Of a stretch of DNA of 22,916 nucleotides, positions 1 through 8,562 are shown piece after piece. The position numbers were made by a program, and so were the translations under genes. The first letter of the stretch is position 1. Each line of letters begins with the position of its first letter. The stretch is from Archaeoglobus sp. JdFR-24 (GTDB taxonomy: Archaea > Halobacteriota > Archaeoglobi > Archaeoglobales > Archaeoglobaceae). The notes under the pieces were generated by a model that was given only the letters and a program-made list of their open reading frames with translations, ran no database searches and was not told the DNA's origin. The stretch spans positions 1 to 22,916 of the forward strand of contig MTML01000047.1 in assembly GCA_002011215.1 (NCBI GenBank). Direction: 5' to 3'.

Positions 1-105
1 GGGGGGGATGCGATAACAATAAAGGTTAAGATAACGACATATCCGTTAAAAAGGGACAAAGTCATCACCGCAGGAAAGAAATTGATTTTGGAAGGTATTA
101 AGTAA
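1..105 (+). CDS. C-terminal fragment of an unidentified protein
   Basis: An open frame enters from the left edge and stops with TAA at 103-105. It encodes 34 residues ending in ITAGKKLILEGIK. The fragment is basic with alternating hydrophobic residues, suggesting a terminal beta-strand and helix. It is followed after 15 nt by the RNase P component 3 gene on the same strand, so the two are probably cotranscribed. In many euryarchaea this position holds a ribosomal or proteasome-operon gene, but I do not recognise this tail as one. The real start lies outside the window, so no function is proposed. Confidence 0.5.
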   Translation, partial: GGDAITIKVKITTYPLKRDKVITAGKKLILEGIK

Positions 106-120
106 GAATTAAGTGATAAA

Positions 121-771
121 ATGGATTTTAACAATCTATATCCTGATGTTGTGAGATTCAAGCCTGATGAGGGCTTTCTTAAGCATCTTGGTTTTAATTC
201 GTGCCTGTACTTCACATCGGATGTTGAACTGATGGACACTTTAGAAGAAGAGGTTGAGGGAGTATTCCCTGGGTATCTGGTTTGTGCGAAAGATACGAAG
301 GAGCTTAAACAAAAGCTAAGATCTGCAAAAAAGGACTGGATAGTTGGTGTAGTCGCTAAGAACGAATCTGTTTTGAGAAACGCAATCTCGAGAAAGAAGG
401 TTGATATTTTGCTTGATTTTACTGGGAACAGAATAGATTACATTTCGTTGAAGATGTGTGAGGAGAAAGATGTTGCAATAGAGATATCGTTTAGAAAATT
501 TTTGGAAACAAAGGGAGTAAAAAGGATGAGGGAGATAGAACACACTGTGGATATAATAAGATTCTCAAAAAAGCTCTCGACACCAGTAATATTTTCATCA
601 TCAGCAAAATCACCTGTTGAGATGCGATCAGTGAGGCAGTTGAAGGAATTTTTTGAGTTTCTCGGTGGAGATTTTGAGAAGGGGATTTTGAGCTTAAGAA
701 AAATTTTGAAAAGATATTTTGATGATACTTACATCCTCGATGGACTTGAAATCATCCAAGAAGATGTATGA
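121..771 (+). CDS. rnp3: Ribonuclease P protein component 3 (Rpp30 family)
   Basis: This 216-residue protein matches the archaeal Rpp30/RNP3 family, a PHP-like TIM-barrel subunit that pairs with Pop5 (RNP2) and helps the RNase P RNA cleave the 5' leader of pre-tRNAs. Recognisable stretches are the central VDILLDFTGNRIDYISLKMC region, the conserved AIEISF strand around residue 120, and the SSSAKSPVEMRS segment near 160-170, typical of the barrel's C-terminal half. The length is normal for archaea. The ATG follows a weak AAGTGATA ribosome site and trails the upstream gene by 15 nt. The usual downstream partner (rnp2, then proteasome alpha) is absent. Instead the last 20 nt overlap the 3' end of the convergent oadB gene. 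Confidence 0.9.
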   Translation: MDFNNLYPDVVRFKPDEGFLKHLGFNSCLYFTSDVELMDTLEEEVEGVFPGYLVCAKDTKELKQKLRSAKKDWIVGVVAKNESVLRNAISRKKVDILLDFTGNRIDYISLKMCEEKDVAIEISFRKFLETKGVKRMREIEHTVDIIRFSKKLSTPVIFSSSAKSPVEMRSVRQLKEFFEFLGGDFEKGILSLRKILKRYFDDTYILDGLEIIQEDV

Positions 772-1849
772 GGATTCCTGCAGCGGTCGCTGAACCTATA
801 ACCCCTGCAACATTCGGACCCATGGCATGCATGAGGAGATGGTTTTCGGGATCTTCTGCAAGAGCTAATTTCTGAACAACTCTTGCCGACATTGGAACCG
901 CAGAAACTCCAGCGGCACCTATCATCGGGTTTATTTTCTCTTTTACAAATAGGTTCATAACCTTTGCAAGCAGAACACCACCCGCGGTTGCGGTTGCAAA
1001 TGCAAATACACCGAGGATAAGTATGAGTAAAGTCTTAGGATTTAGGAAGCTCTCAGCCCTCATAGTACTTCCTACGGTAAGTCCGAGGATTATCGTCATT
1101 ATGTTTAGAAGCTCCTCGCTTGCACCTTTCGCAAGTCTCTCCGTAACACCACTCTCTCTGAATAGGTTGCCTGCCATTAACATTCCTATTAGTGGCAGGG
1201 CTTTTGGGACGAGTATTCCAGATATTATTATTGTCGCAATAGGGAAAATGATCTTCTCCTTTCTTGAAACCGTTCTAAGCGTCCGCATTCTTATTCTTCT
1301 TTCCTCCTTGGTCGTAAGGGCTTTTATTACCGGTGGCTGTATTATCGGAACCAGCGACATGTAGCTGTACGCAGCAACAGCGGTTGCAGCGAGAATGTGT
1401 GGTGCGAGAATGGTGGTGGTGTATATTGTTGTGGGACCATCCGCCCCCCCGATAATTCCTATGGATGCGGACTCCTGAAAGCTGAAACCGAATAATATCG
1501 CCAGCAAAAATGCGAGAAAAATACCGATCTGTGCAGCCGCACCGAGTAAGAATGTTTTCGGATTTGCAATAAGAGGTGAAAAATCTGTCAAAGCACCAAT
1601 CCCCAGGAAGATGAGTAGTGGCACAATCTCAGTTTTTATCATGTATTCGTAGAAAATTCCGAGCAAACCCTCTCCATCAAGACCGCCCTTGGGTATGTTG
1701 ACGAGTATTGCTCCGAGTCCAATTGGAACAAGTAGTAAAGGCTCCATTTTCTTTTCTATGCCCAAGTATATCAAAAGTGATCCGATGAGAATCATTATCA
1801 CATTCTTGTAGCTAAGCTCCAGAATTGAGGTTACCGAAAGGTCAATCAA
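752..1849 (-). CDS. oadB: Sodium-translocating decarboxylase beta subunit (OadB/GcdB/MmdB family)
   Basis: This 365-residue, very hydrophobic protein has about nine to eleven predicted membrane segments. It carries the family signature GGADGPTTIYTTT near residues 134-146, whose Asp lies in the Na+/decarboxylation site in studied homologues, and the conserved GAAGVSAVPMSARV and MHAMGPNVAGVIGSA stretches near the C-terminus. The family decarboxylates carboxybiotin and couples this to Na+ export across the cytoplasmic membrane. The start codon is TTG at 1847-1849, supported by a strong GAGGTGAT site just upstream; the next gene upstream ends 9 nt away. It is last in a three-gene operon with the biotin carrier and the small anchor subunit. 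The substrate (oxaloacetate, methylmalonyl-CoA or glutaconyl-CoA) cannot be told because the carboxyltransferase subunit is not here. Confidence 0.93.
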   Translation of the reverse strand: MIDLSVTSILELSYKNVIMILIGSLLIYLGIEKKMEPLLLVPIGLGAILVNIPKGGLDGEGLLGIFYEYMIKTEIVPLLIFLGIGALTDFSPLIANPKTFLLGAAAQIGIFLAFLLAILFGFSFQESASIGIIGGADGPTTIYTTTILAPHILAATAVAAYSYMSLVPIIQPPVIKALTTKEERRIRMRTLRTVSRKEKIIFPIATIIISGILVPKALPLIGMLMAGNLFRESGVTERLAKGASEELLNIMTIILGLTVGSTMRAESFLNPKTLLILILGVFAFATATAGGVLLAKVMNLFVKEKINPMIGAAGVSAVPMSARVVQKLALAEDPENHLLMHAMGPNVAGVIGSATAAGILIHLLG

Positions 1850-1858
1850 AGTATCACC

Positions 1859-2293
1859 TCACTCTATTATTGCAATAACATCTCCTGTATCGACTTTTTC
1901 ACCTTTTCGAACTCTAATCTCTTTGACTGTACCATCATAGGGGCTTATTATCTCATTCTCCATCTTCATCGCTTCTATTACTACTATCACATCTCCTGTT
2001 TTTACTCTGTCTCCTTTGCCTACATTTATTCTTGTAACGGTTCCAGGAATCATTGCAGTGATCGTTTTTTCTGAATAATCTTTTTTCTCGGCTTTTTTCT
2101 CTATTTTCTCCTTCTTGCTTTCCAATATGGGCTCTGGAGTGAGAGGTGTTGCACTCACCGCATCAATTTCAGGAATCTCCTCAACCGCGACGAGAGCCTC
2201 CTTCTCTCCGATAGTTACCTTGTACCTTTCATTATCTATTTTCTCAACTTCAACCTCGAACCTCTCACCATCAATAGCGATTTTAAACTTCAT
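1859..2293 (-). CDS. Biotin carboxyl carrier protein of a decarboxylase/carboxylase
   Basis: This 144-residue protein has an N-terminal beta-rich domain (about 1-45), a Pro/Ala then Lys/Glu-rich linker (about 46-75), and a C-terminal biotinyl/lipoyl domain (about 76-144). The biotin-acceptor motif EAMKMEN places the biotinylated lysine at residue 110. It would carry CO2 on biotin between a carboxyltransferase and the membrane beta subunit encoded directly downstream. I chose ATG 2291-2293 over an in-frame ATG 12 codons earlier: it is preceded by AGGTGAG at normal spacing, it overlaps the TAA of the upstream gene by one base (translational coupling), and the residues before it do not fit the family. 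Confidence 0.9.
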   Translation of the reverse strand: MKFKIAIDGERFEVEVEKIDNERYKVTIGEKEALVAVEEIPEIDAVSATPLTPEPILESKKEKIEKKAEKKDYSEKTITAMIPGTVTRINVGKGDRVKTGDVIVVIEAMKMENEIISPYDGTVKEIRVRKGEKVDTGDVIAIIE

Positions 2294-2589
2294 TATCTCA
2301 CCTGCTCTATTCTGGCGTATTTCCTCCAATTCTCTGATGTTTTAACCTCCCTCACACCGGTTTCATAAAAAGCTTTAAAGTGCTGAATGGCTGAGATAAT
2401 TGCTATTATCTCTTTTTCACTAAATATTCTCTCTGTATCCTCTTCTCTAACTTCGTAGCCTTGAATTTGCTCTTTTTTAGATATAACACCCAATAGCCAC
2501 ATAAAAAAGGCAAGAATCCCGAGAACTATGAAAACACCGAATATTCCGTTAATGGTTATTATGAAGCCTTGAAAGATGTTGGCGGTCAT
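2293..2589 (-). CDS. oadG: Small membrane-anchor subunit of a Na+-pump decarboxylase (OadG-like)
   Basis: This 98-residue protein has one N-terminal membrane helix (about residues 8-35, rich in Ile/Phe/Leu and ending LLGVISKK) and a hydrophilic cytoplasmic tail (about 36-98). That is the architecture of OadG/MmdD subunits, which hold the carboxyltransferase and biotin carrier on the membrane beta subunit. The family is poorly conserved in sequence, so the call rests mainly on topology, size and operon position ahead of the biotin carrier and OadB. The start lies about 22-31 nt downstream of a TATA box with no ribosome site, suggesting a leaderless operon start. The tail lacks an obvious His/Cys Zn-binding cluster. 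Confidence 0.72.
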   Translation of the reverse strand: MTANIFQGFIITINGIFGVFIVLGILAFFMWLLGVISKKEQIQGYEVREEDTERIFSEKEIIAIISAIQHFKAFYETGVREVKTSENWRKYARIEQVR

Positions 2590-2610
2590 CCAGCAAAGCT
2601 TTTTTCGACT

Positions 2611-2620
2611 GATAATAAAT
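2611..2620 (-). promoter_or_regulatory. TATA box of the Na+-decarboxylase operon
   Basis: On the minus strand this reads ATTTATTATC. It lies 22-31 nt upstream of the oadG start codon, the distance expected if transcription starts at or just before the ATG. Confidence 0.5.
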
Positions 2621-2659
2621 CTTTCGAAAAAGTATGAAATTCTAATGAAATTTTCAGAC

Positions 2660-2691
2660 GAAATAAGAAATTTTTAAAGATTACAAATCTT
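2660..2691 (-). terminator. Candidate terminator after HMG-CoA reductase
   Basis: Just downstream of the HMG-CoA reductase stop, the minus strand reads AAGATT-TGT-AATCTT (2677-2691), a 6-bp stem with a 3-nt loop, followed by a T-rich stretch reaching about 2660. Archaeal termination mostly needs only the T-rich tract, so the hairpin may be incidental. The remaining gap up to oadG holds only the oadG promoter. Confidence 0.35.
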
Positions 2692-2706
2692 GGGGAGTTA
2701 AGGAAG

Positions 2707-3969
2707 TTACGCTCTCCTCAATTCCTCGAGAACCTCCTTGGCTCTATCCACTTTTACTCTTCTCTCTTTGACGAGTATTTCCACGACTTTATCTACCTCT
2801 TCTCCTTTGGCTCCAACTGAGATTGCTATATTTCTTGCGTGGAGTGACATGTGTCCTCTCTGAATTCCCTCGGTGGCTAAGGCTCTTAGTGCTGCGAAAT
2901 TTTGAGCTAAACCAACTGCGGATATAATCCGTGACAGCTCATCAGCGGACTTAACACCGAGAATCTTCAGATTGACTTTTGCCATCGGGTTAACGGATGT
3001 TGAACCCCCTACTATACCTACCGCTATCGGGATCTCTATTGTTCCAACCAAGTCTCCCTTTTTGTTTTTCTCGTAGGTTGTTAATGGCTTGTATCCGTTT
3101 AGTGATGCGTAGGCATGAGCACCTGCTTCGATTGCTCTGAAGTCATTTCCTGTAGCAACTACAACCGCAGAAACTCCATTCATTATTCCTTTGTTGTGGG
3201 TTGCACATCTGAAGGGATCTGCTACCGCGAATGCGTATGCGTTGAGGATTCCATCTACGACCTCTTCTCCTCCAATGGTGTCCCTGTCAAAAATGGCATG
3301 GGCTCTTGCGATCCTGTAAACTGCGAGATTTGATATAATTCTCAGGTATACCTTTCCTCCTGTTATTCGCTCAATCATCGGTGCTACCGCTTCAGCCATG
3401 GTGTTTACCGCATTAGCACCCATTGCATCCCTAACATCGACTATCAGGTGAACAATGAGCATCTTGCCTCTGGGAGTGTCTATGACTCGTGCCTCGACAT
3501 CCTTGCACCCTCCACCCAAGGACATCAAGATACTATCCTCCAAGTTTGCCTTCTCTATGATCTCCTCTTTGTGTTGTAAGACTTGTAATCTTGCAAAATT
3601 AGGATCTGGTAGATTTGTAACCTGAATTTGACCGATCATAAGCGGTCCTGTTGATGATGTCGTGAAACCACCTTTAACCCGTGCCATTTTCGCAGCATTA
3701 CTTGCTGCGGCAACAACACTCGGCTCCTCAATAACCATTGGAATTAGGTAATCCTTACCGTCAATTAGGAAGTTGGTCGCTATGCCGATGGGAAGTTCGA
3801 ATGTGCCAATCACATTCTCTATCATCCTGTCTGCGATATCCATCTTTAGACTTCCTGTGCTTGATAGGATGTTTCTCTCTTCTTCTGTCAATTCTGCAAA
3901 ATCAGAAACTATCTTAAGTCTCTCTTCGGGAGAAAGTTTGTAAAAGCCCTCTATTCTCGAAGACTTCAT
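2707..3969 (-). CDS. mvaA: Class II hydroxymethylglutaryl-CoA reductase
   Basis: This 420-residue enzyme interconverts HMG-CoA and mevalonate, the committed step of archaeal isoprenoid lipid synthesis. Its features are those of the bacterial-type class II enzymes: the N-terminal [13 protein letters not shown] start, [13 protein letters not shown] with catalytic Glu82, the nucleotide-binding [13 protein letters not shown] (179-190), THNKGIMNG with Lys260, GND with Asp276, and GHMSLHARN with His377 near the mobile C-terminal flap. Class II HMG-CoA reductase in Archaeoglobus is described as acquired from bacteria, unlike the class I enzyme of most archaea. It has its own promoter and is transcribed alone. 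The gene stands about 7.6 kb from HMG-CoA synthase and thiolase in this window, so it likely works in biosynthesis rather than mevalonate breakdown. Base use resembles its neighbours, so any transfer is old. Confidence 0.95.
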   Translation of the reverse strand: MKSSRIEGFYKLSPEERLKIVSDFAELTEEERNILSSTGSLKMDIADRMIENVIGTFELPIGIATNFLIDGKDYLIPMVIEEPSVVAAASNAAKMARVKGGFTTSSTGPLMIGQIQVTNLPDPNFARLQVLQHKEEIIEKANLEDSILMSLGGGCKDVEARVIDTPRGKMLIVHLIVDVRDAMGANAVNTMAEAVAPMIERITGGKVYLRIISNLAVYRIARAHAIFDRDTIGGEEVVDGILNAYAFAVADPFRCATHNKGIMNGVSAVVVATGNDFRAIEAGAHAYASLNGYKPLTTYEKNKKGDLVGTIEIPIAVGIVGGSTSVNPMAKVNLKILGVKSADELSRIISAVGLAQNFAALRALATEGIQRGHMSLHARNIAISVGAKGEEVDKVVEILVKERRVKVDRAKEVLEELRRA

Positions 3970-3989
3970 GAAGTGAATTAGTAATTCGT

Positions 3990-4000
3990 TGATTTAAATT
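3990..4000 (-). promoter_or_regulatory. TATA box of HMG-CoA reductase
   Basis: The minus strand reads AATTTAAATC about 22-31 nt upstream of the reductase ATG, in the 40-nt gap after the ABC permease gene. No ribosome site precedes the ATG, which fits a leaderless message. This promoter separates the reductase from the upstream operon. Confidence 0.5.
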
Positions 4001-4009
4001 TTTCCCAAG

Positions 4010-6322
4010 TCAACTAACGAACTCCTTGGTGATCTTGTCGATTTCCATTCTCCTGATGTATCTGCTTGCAGGGATAAGGGAAATTGCTAAGATAATGAAA
4101 ACAAGGGCTATGGAGATGAAGTAGGTTCTCGGGTAGATCACCGGGGGAAGATAGTACAGTTCGCTCTCGAAGGATTTGAAGAATAGATTTGCCAGAAGTA
4201 GACTCATCGGAATGCCTATCAAAATCCCGACAACGCCTATGACAAAGCTCTCCACTGCAATCGTGACTAAGAGCTCTCTTGCTGTGTAGCCAATCATCCT
4301 CAGGGTCGCAATTTCCCTGCTCCTTTCGAGAAGGTTAATTGTTGTTGTGTTGAAGATGGATGCAAATCCGAGAGAACCACCGAATAACAGAGAAAAGAAT
4401 ATGAAAACATAGAAGAAGCTCATAAGACTCTTCATGTCTTCCTCGAGACCCTCAACAGAGTCCACCCTTAAAACATTGTCGTAGCTCTCAATCAGGTTTT
4501 TGACCCTGTCTATCTGTCTATCTTCAACCTTCAGGATTATCTGGTTGAAGCCTTCTATCTGTAGAATTCTTTGAAGCTCATCGAGGTCTGCAAATCCGTA
4601 GGGGGAGAGGATTATCTCCACAACATCGTACACCTTAGCCTTCCTAACTCCGTATTGAGTTAGGATATTCACATTCTCTCCGCTCGAGATGCTGAGGTTC
4701 TTAGCAATCATTTCGGGCAGTATTATTCCTTCTGGAGGCATCAGGTGTATTCTGCCTTTGCCGTCAAATATTCGGTATAGATCTTGGTTTTCCATGCCTA
4801 TTATACCCAATGCTTTGGTCTCTCCATCTTTTCGAATCAAAAGGTATGTATTCAGAATGGGGTATGCAGATTCAACTCCCTTAATTCTTTTTATTTCCTT
4901 CAGGAACTCGTTGTCTGCATAACCTATCAGTTTTACATCGAGATCGTAGTTCATGGACTTTTTGAACATAAGATCCATAGAGAAATCGACGGAATCCACA
5001 AAAATCATGGATGTCATGATAAGCATCATACTCGCGACGACACTGAAGATGGAGTATAATGTTCTCTTCGTATTTCTGAAAAGGTTTCTTATGGAGAATT
5101 TTACGAGGATCTTAGCTCTTAAAAACCTTTCTATGTATTTTTCAATGATCGACTCCTTTTTTGTCTCTATTATGCCCCTCATTACTGTGGAAATCTCTAT
5201 CTTTGAGATGCCTCGCATGGCAAAGTATCCTGAGACAACCGGTGTTAGAGATGCAAGAAATCCAACAAACATCACTTCTAAATGGATTTTGGATATGTAG
5301 TAAGGCAGATTTAGTATGGAGGTGTACTCTTTTGTTACTAAAACAGATACTAAGTAACCCGCTATTAAGCCGGAGACTCCTCCCGCAATGGAGATCATCA
5401 CAGGATGTTTGATGTAGTGCGATAGTAGCTCTCTCCTCGTCATGCCAAGAGCCATCATCACAGCCATGTTCCTCAACTGCTCGTTAACCAATCTCGTTTG
5501 AAGCACATAAACTGCGAATACAGATATCAGGAGGAAGAAAACAGGGAAAAGGATTGCAAGTTGTCTGAAACCGTCTAAATCGAGTTGAAGTATCTTCTTA
5601 CTCGGTTGGTTCTCCCCTGTGTAGTAGTTCGTAACATTGTACTCTTTTAAAGCATCCAGAAATCTCGTTAGCACCTCATCGCTGTCTCTGAAGGTTATAG
5701 CTTTTATCTCGTTTATCTTGTTTCCGTAGATTTTCTGAAGAATTTTTTCCGGGACATAGGCTATTCCAAGAGTTCTCGGTGTTGTAAAATATTCCCCTTC
5801 CTCTACAATCCATATGAATTCGGGACTATAAACAAGACCGCCGACCTTGAGATTTAGGGTCTCTCCATTGATTTTTACTCTGACTCGATCTCCCACGGAG
5901 ATATCGTGGTAGTCTGCAAACTTCTTAAGTAATAGGATCGAGTTTGCGTCACTACTGCCCTCAACGAAATAAATCCTGTTTATCGCTTGTTTTTCTGGAA
6001 GAGAGATGAAGTACATCTCCACATCTTTGTCCTGAATCTCTACTGAGCCCTTAACCTTCAGTCTACCTTCGACACACAAAACACCATCAATTTTTCTGAC
6101 CTCTTTCACGACATCTCTGGGTGATAGAGAGAATGAAACCGATACATCTTCGAAGTTAGATTCTTCGTAGAATTTTTCGTAGGTCTCCTTTATGTTCAGA
6201 TATGCCATGTAGAAAGAGGAGAATAGCATGATGCCGATGAATACCAAGAATGTTATCGCGATGAACATGCCTTTTTTATCTTTTATGTCTCGTATGACCT
6301 TCAGATCAAGTAGCTTTGGCAT
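4010..6322 (-). CDS. ABC transporter permease, MacB/FtsX type with two FtsX domains
   Basis: This 770-residue membrane protein has a single N-terminal helix (about 18-42), then an extracytoplasmic MacB-PCD-like domain (about 45-245). A three-helix FtsX domain (about 255-375) contains the cytoplasmic MALGMTRRELLSHY coupling motif. A second helix (about 420-442), a second external domain (about 445-635) and a C-terminal three-helix FtsX domain (about 640-760), with TLRMIGYTARELL as its coupling motif, follow. This eight-helix duplicated layout is that of large type VII exporters related to MacB/LolCE, which move substrates by mechanotransmission rather than through a classic pore. It is last in the TetR-ABC operon and pairs with the ATPase encoded 38 nt upstream. 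The substrate is unknown. In archaea such systems may export or extract lipids, peptides or drugs. Confidence 0.88.
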   Translation of the reverse strand: MPKLLDLKVIRDIKDKKGMFIAITFLVFIGIMLFSSFYMAYLNIKETYEKFYEESNFEDVSVSFSLSPRDVVKEVRKIDGVLCVEGRLKVKGSVEIQDKDVEMYFISLPEKQAINRIYFVEGSSDANSILLLKKFADYHDISVGDRVRVKINGETLNLKVGGLVYSPEFIWIVEEGEYFTTPRTLGIAYVPEKILQKIYGNKINEIKAITFRDSDEVLTRFLDALKEYNVTNYYTGENQPSKKILQLDLDGFRQLAILFPVFFLLISVFAVYVLQTRLVNEQLRNMAVMMALGMTRRELLSHYIKHPVMISIAGGVSGLIAGYLVSVLVTKEYTSILNLPYYISKIHLEVMFVGFLASLTPVVSGYFAMRGISKIEISTVMRGIIETKKESIIEKYIERFLRAKILVKFSIRNLFRNTKRTLYSIFSVVASMMLIMTSMIFVDSVDFSMDLMFKKSMNYDLDVKLIGYADNEFLKEIKRIKGVESAYPILNTYLLIRKDGETKALGIIGMENQDLYRIFDGKGRIHLMPPEGIILPEMIAKNLSISSGENVNILTQYGVRKAKVYDVVEIILSPYGFADLDELQRILQIEGFNQIILKVEDRQIDRVKNLIESYDNVLRVDSVEGLEEDMKSLMSFFYVFIFFSLLFGGSLGFASIFNTTTINLLERSREIATLRMIGYTARELLVTIAVESFVIGVVGILIGIPMSLLLANLFFKSFESELYYLPPVIYPRTYFISIALVFIILAISLIPASRYIRRMEIDKITKEFVS

Positions 6323-6360
6323 GTCAATCCCTCGTTTTTAAAACCAAATTACTGATCGGC

Positions 6361-7071
6361 TTACCATTCGAGTTCATCAGCTTCCTTGGGTTCGGGGTTT
6401 TCCACGATTCTCTCTATCTCCCCATCTTTCAGGTAGATTATTTTGTCAGCCATCTCGGAAATTACGCTGTTGTGGGTTACAAGAATGATTGTGATGCTCT
6501 CTTTTCGGTTTATCTCTCTCATAACTCCCAGAATCATCTTGCCCGTTTTGAAGTCAAGGCTTCCGGTCGGCTCATCTGCTAAGATCAAAGGTGGGTTTTT
6601 AACGAGGGCTCTTGCAATTGCAACTCTCTGCTGCTCTCCACCGCTCAACTCTGACGGGAAGTGGTCAGCTCTCTCAAGCAATCCTACTGTGTTCAATACC
6701 TCGTCAACATCTCTTGGGTTTTCAACGAGTTCAGCGGAGAGCATCACATTCTCCTTAGCTGTTAAGGTGGGGATTAGATTGAAAAATTGGAAGATGTAGC
6801 CGATGTTCTTCCTTCTGTGCATGGTCATTTCGTATTCGCTCAGATTTGACACATCTCTTCCGTTAAAAATGATTCTACCTTTGGTTGGGTTATCTATTCC
6901 GCCTATGATGTTCAGCAGTGTTGTTTTTCCGCACCCGGAAGGTCCGAGAACTACAATAAAATCTCCTCTGTCGATTTCGAGGTTTATGCCTCTGAGGGCG
7001 GTAACATCTACCTTTCCCATTCTGTAGATTTTCCACACATCTGTTAGCCTCAGGATTTTTTCCCTATTCAT
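6361..7071 (-). CDS. ABC transporter ATPase, LolD/MacB family
   Basis: This 236-residue ATPase has Walker A GPSGCGKT (43-50), Q-loop Gln95, signature LSGGEQQ (142-148), Walker B PLILADE (161-167), D-loop SLD and H-loop His200. The sequence [10 protein letters not shown] near the start and [16 protein letters not shown] around the Q-loop are typical of the LolD/MacB/FtsE group, which pairs with FtsX-type permeases like the one encoded 38 nt downstream. It drives the exporter from the cytoplasmic face. A 57-nt gap separates it from the upstream CARDB gene. That gap holds a short tandem repeat (two TTTTACAC units near 7089-7110), which on the minus strand gives an A/T-rich stretch that could be a weak internal promoter. 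Confidence 0.95.
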   Translation of the reverse strand: MNREKILRLTDVWKIYRMGKVDVTALRGINLEIDRGDFIVVLGPSGCGKTTLLNIIGGIDNPTKGRIIFNGRDVSNLSEYEMTMHRRKNIGYIFQFFNLIPTLTAKENVMLSAELVENPRDVDEVLNTVGLLERADHFPSELSGGEQQRVAIARALVKNPPLILADEPTGSLDFKTGKMILGVMREINRKESITIILVTHNSVISEMADKIIYLKDGEIERIVENPEPKEADELEW

Positions 7072-7128
7072 GCTATTCTACTTGTCTTTTTACACTTTTA
7101 CACTTTTAAGTCAGGTTTCCTTTTCTCA

Positions 7129-8562
7129 CTATTTTTTACTCATCCTTCTTTTAACGAAATATACGATTGTGAGTGCTATTAGGACTCCAAAACCGATTAG
7201 AATCTCTGGATTGCCTTTCTGGAATACATAAATGCTGAATTCCTTTTCTTCTTCGTATTTATCGAATTTCTCATCCATGTATGTTATAATAGCCTTCATC
7301 GTCATCTCTCCGTTCTTGTTTGCTATCAGATCGAAAGAAGCTGTAGCGGAATCTCCACTTTCGAGAGTGCCGATGAAGTAGGAGTTCCTTCCTTCAATAC
7401 CTTCTGGCAAGATTAATTTCACTGAAACAGCTTTTGCGGATTGTTTACCACTGTTTTCAAGCTGTAGTGATAGTTTGAAAGTATCCCCGGAGTACACGGT
7501 TTGAGGTGAGGTGTATACACCTGCTAAATCTATGCTTACTCTCCCTCTCTCACTAACAAAGAGGTTAAAACTCTTTTTAATCTCTTTACCGTTGTATTTC
7601 ACGATTATCTCGAATGGAAAACTTCCGTATGAGCTTCCACTTTTCATAGCGAATGAAATCTTCCTGCTTTCTCCTTTTCTCAAGTTTCCGAGTATCTTCT
7701 CCCCCTCTCCGTCGAATCCCTCGGGGTGTTTCAGGAACACCTTCAGGTTTTTAGCGGTATCATATCCTGTGTTCTCGAGGGAAAAATGCATAGTGAACTC
7801 CGAATCCGGATATATCCTCTCCGGATCAACTCTGTCTATTGATATCGATAATTCCGGTTCTCCGAGAACCTGAACCGGAATCGGAATTGATTCGGAGTAA
7901 GAATTGCCGAACTCATCGTAGAATGTTATTTGCAGGTTAAGCTCGTACAGCCCTTTTTCCAAATCTTTATCAGCCTTCATTGTGAAAGAAATCACTTTCT
8001 CGTCTTTCTCCATCCATTCGCTGTAAAATTGTTTAGCTTTATCTACTGAGAACCCTTTCGGGGTTTGAACAGAGATTGAAACATCCTTAGCTGTTCCACC
8101 GTTGTTCTTAACCTTCACAACCACATCTTTGGAGGAAGATGGCATCAAGGTTATATTGCTTTGAACAGTGAAGGATGGCCTCTCTACAACCCTTATGACG
8201 ATGGAGTTTCTGATAACTTCGGACAGATCACCTTTTATCTCGACTTTCAGCTCATATAGCCCCGAATTTTTTGCTCTGAGCTTAAGTTCTGCAATTGCAG
8301 TACCCTGTGGAACTTTCCCGAGGTTTATGTATTTCTGGGAAACCTCGCTTTTACCATCCACAATCGAGAGGTCCTTCTCGCTCTCCGAGATGTACATATC
8401 GACCTTCGTGATATCGGTTCCTGCGTTCTGCACGTACAATCTCAAAACAAAATCTCCCACTGTTGGATTCTCAGGGATTGTTTGGTAGGATATGTTTAAG
8501 GGCAATGCTTTTGAGGGACAGATCAACAGCAAAATACCCAAAAGAATGAGGTATTTTCTCAT
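7129..8562 (-). CDS. Secreted, membrane-anchored CARDB-like (S-layer-domain-like) protein
   Basis: This 477-residue protein has a signal peptide (about 1-19, MRKYLILLGILLLICPSKA, likely cut after SKA). It then has about four tandem beta-sandwich segments of CARDB/NEW3 type (about 20-440), each repeating patterns such as ENTGYDTAKNLKVFL, NNGGTAKDVSISV and ENSGKQSAKAVSVKL. A C-terminal helix (about 452-470) and a basic KRRMSKK tail follow, which anchor it with the bulk outside the cell. Such proteins are grouped under S-layer-domain COG1361 and are often encoded with MacB-type exporters. Here it sits between the TetR regulator (4-nt overlap) and the ATPase, so it probably serves as an external partner of the exporter, perhaps a substrate-handling or periplasmic adaptor element. 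That role is inferred from position only. Confidence 0.8.
   Translation of the reverse strand: MRKYLILLGILLLICPSKALPLNISYQTIPENPTVGDFVLRLYVQNAGTDITKVDMYISESEKDLSIVDGKSEVSQKYINLGKVPQGTAIAELKLRAKNSGLYELKVEIKGDLSEVIRNSIVIRVVERPSFTVQSNITLMPSSSKDVVVKVKNNGGTAKDVSISVQTPKGFSVDKAKQFYSEWMEKDEKVISFTMKADKDLEKGLYELNLQITFYDEFGNSYSESIPIPVQVLGEPELSISIDRVDPERIYPDSEFTMHFSLENTGYDTAKNLKVFLKHPEGFDGEGEKILGNLRKGESRKISFAMKSGSSYGSFPFEIIVKYNGKEIKKSFNLFVSERGRVSIDLAGVYTSPQTVYSGDTFKLSLQLENSGKQSAKAVSVKLILPEGIEGRNSYFIGTLESGDSATASFDLIANKNGEMTMKAIITYMDEKFDKYEEEKEFSIYVFQKGNPEILIGFGVLIALTIVYFVKRRMSKK

Noticed and set aside
1444..1450. Seven-base C run (G7 on the coding strand) in oadB, with similar runs at 1-7 and 22689-22695, as possible frameshift or slippage sites
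   Set aside because: All three encode Gly-Gly in intact family motifs or open frame (GGADGP in oadB, IGGVV in tgtA). There is no sign of a second frame being used.
2294..2329. Upstream ATG for the biotin carrier (start MEEIRQNRAGEI)
   Set aside because: The downstream ATG has a proper AGGTGAG site and overlaps the upstream stop by one base. The extra residues lie inside the upstream coding region.
4689..5412. Several plus-strand open frames opposite the ABC permease
   Set aside because: They are antisense shadows of a long, well-supported membrane-protein gene, with no ribosome sites or recognisable domains.
7089..7112. Short tandem repeat TTTTACAC upstream of the ABC ATPase, considered as a CRISPR-like or phase-variation repeat
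   Set aside because: There are only two full units and no spacers. At most it contributes to a weak internal promoter.
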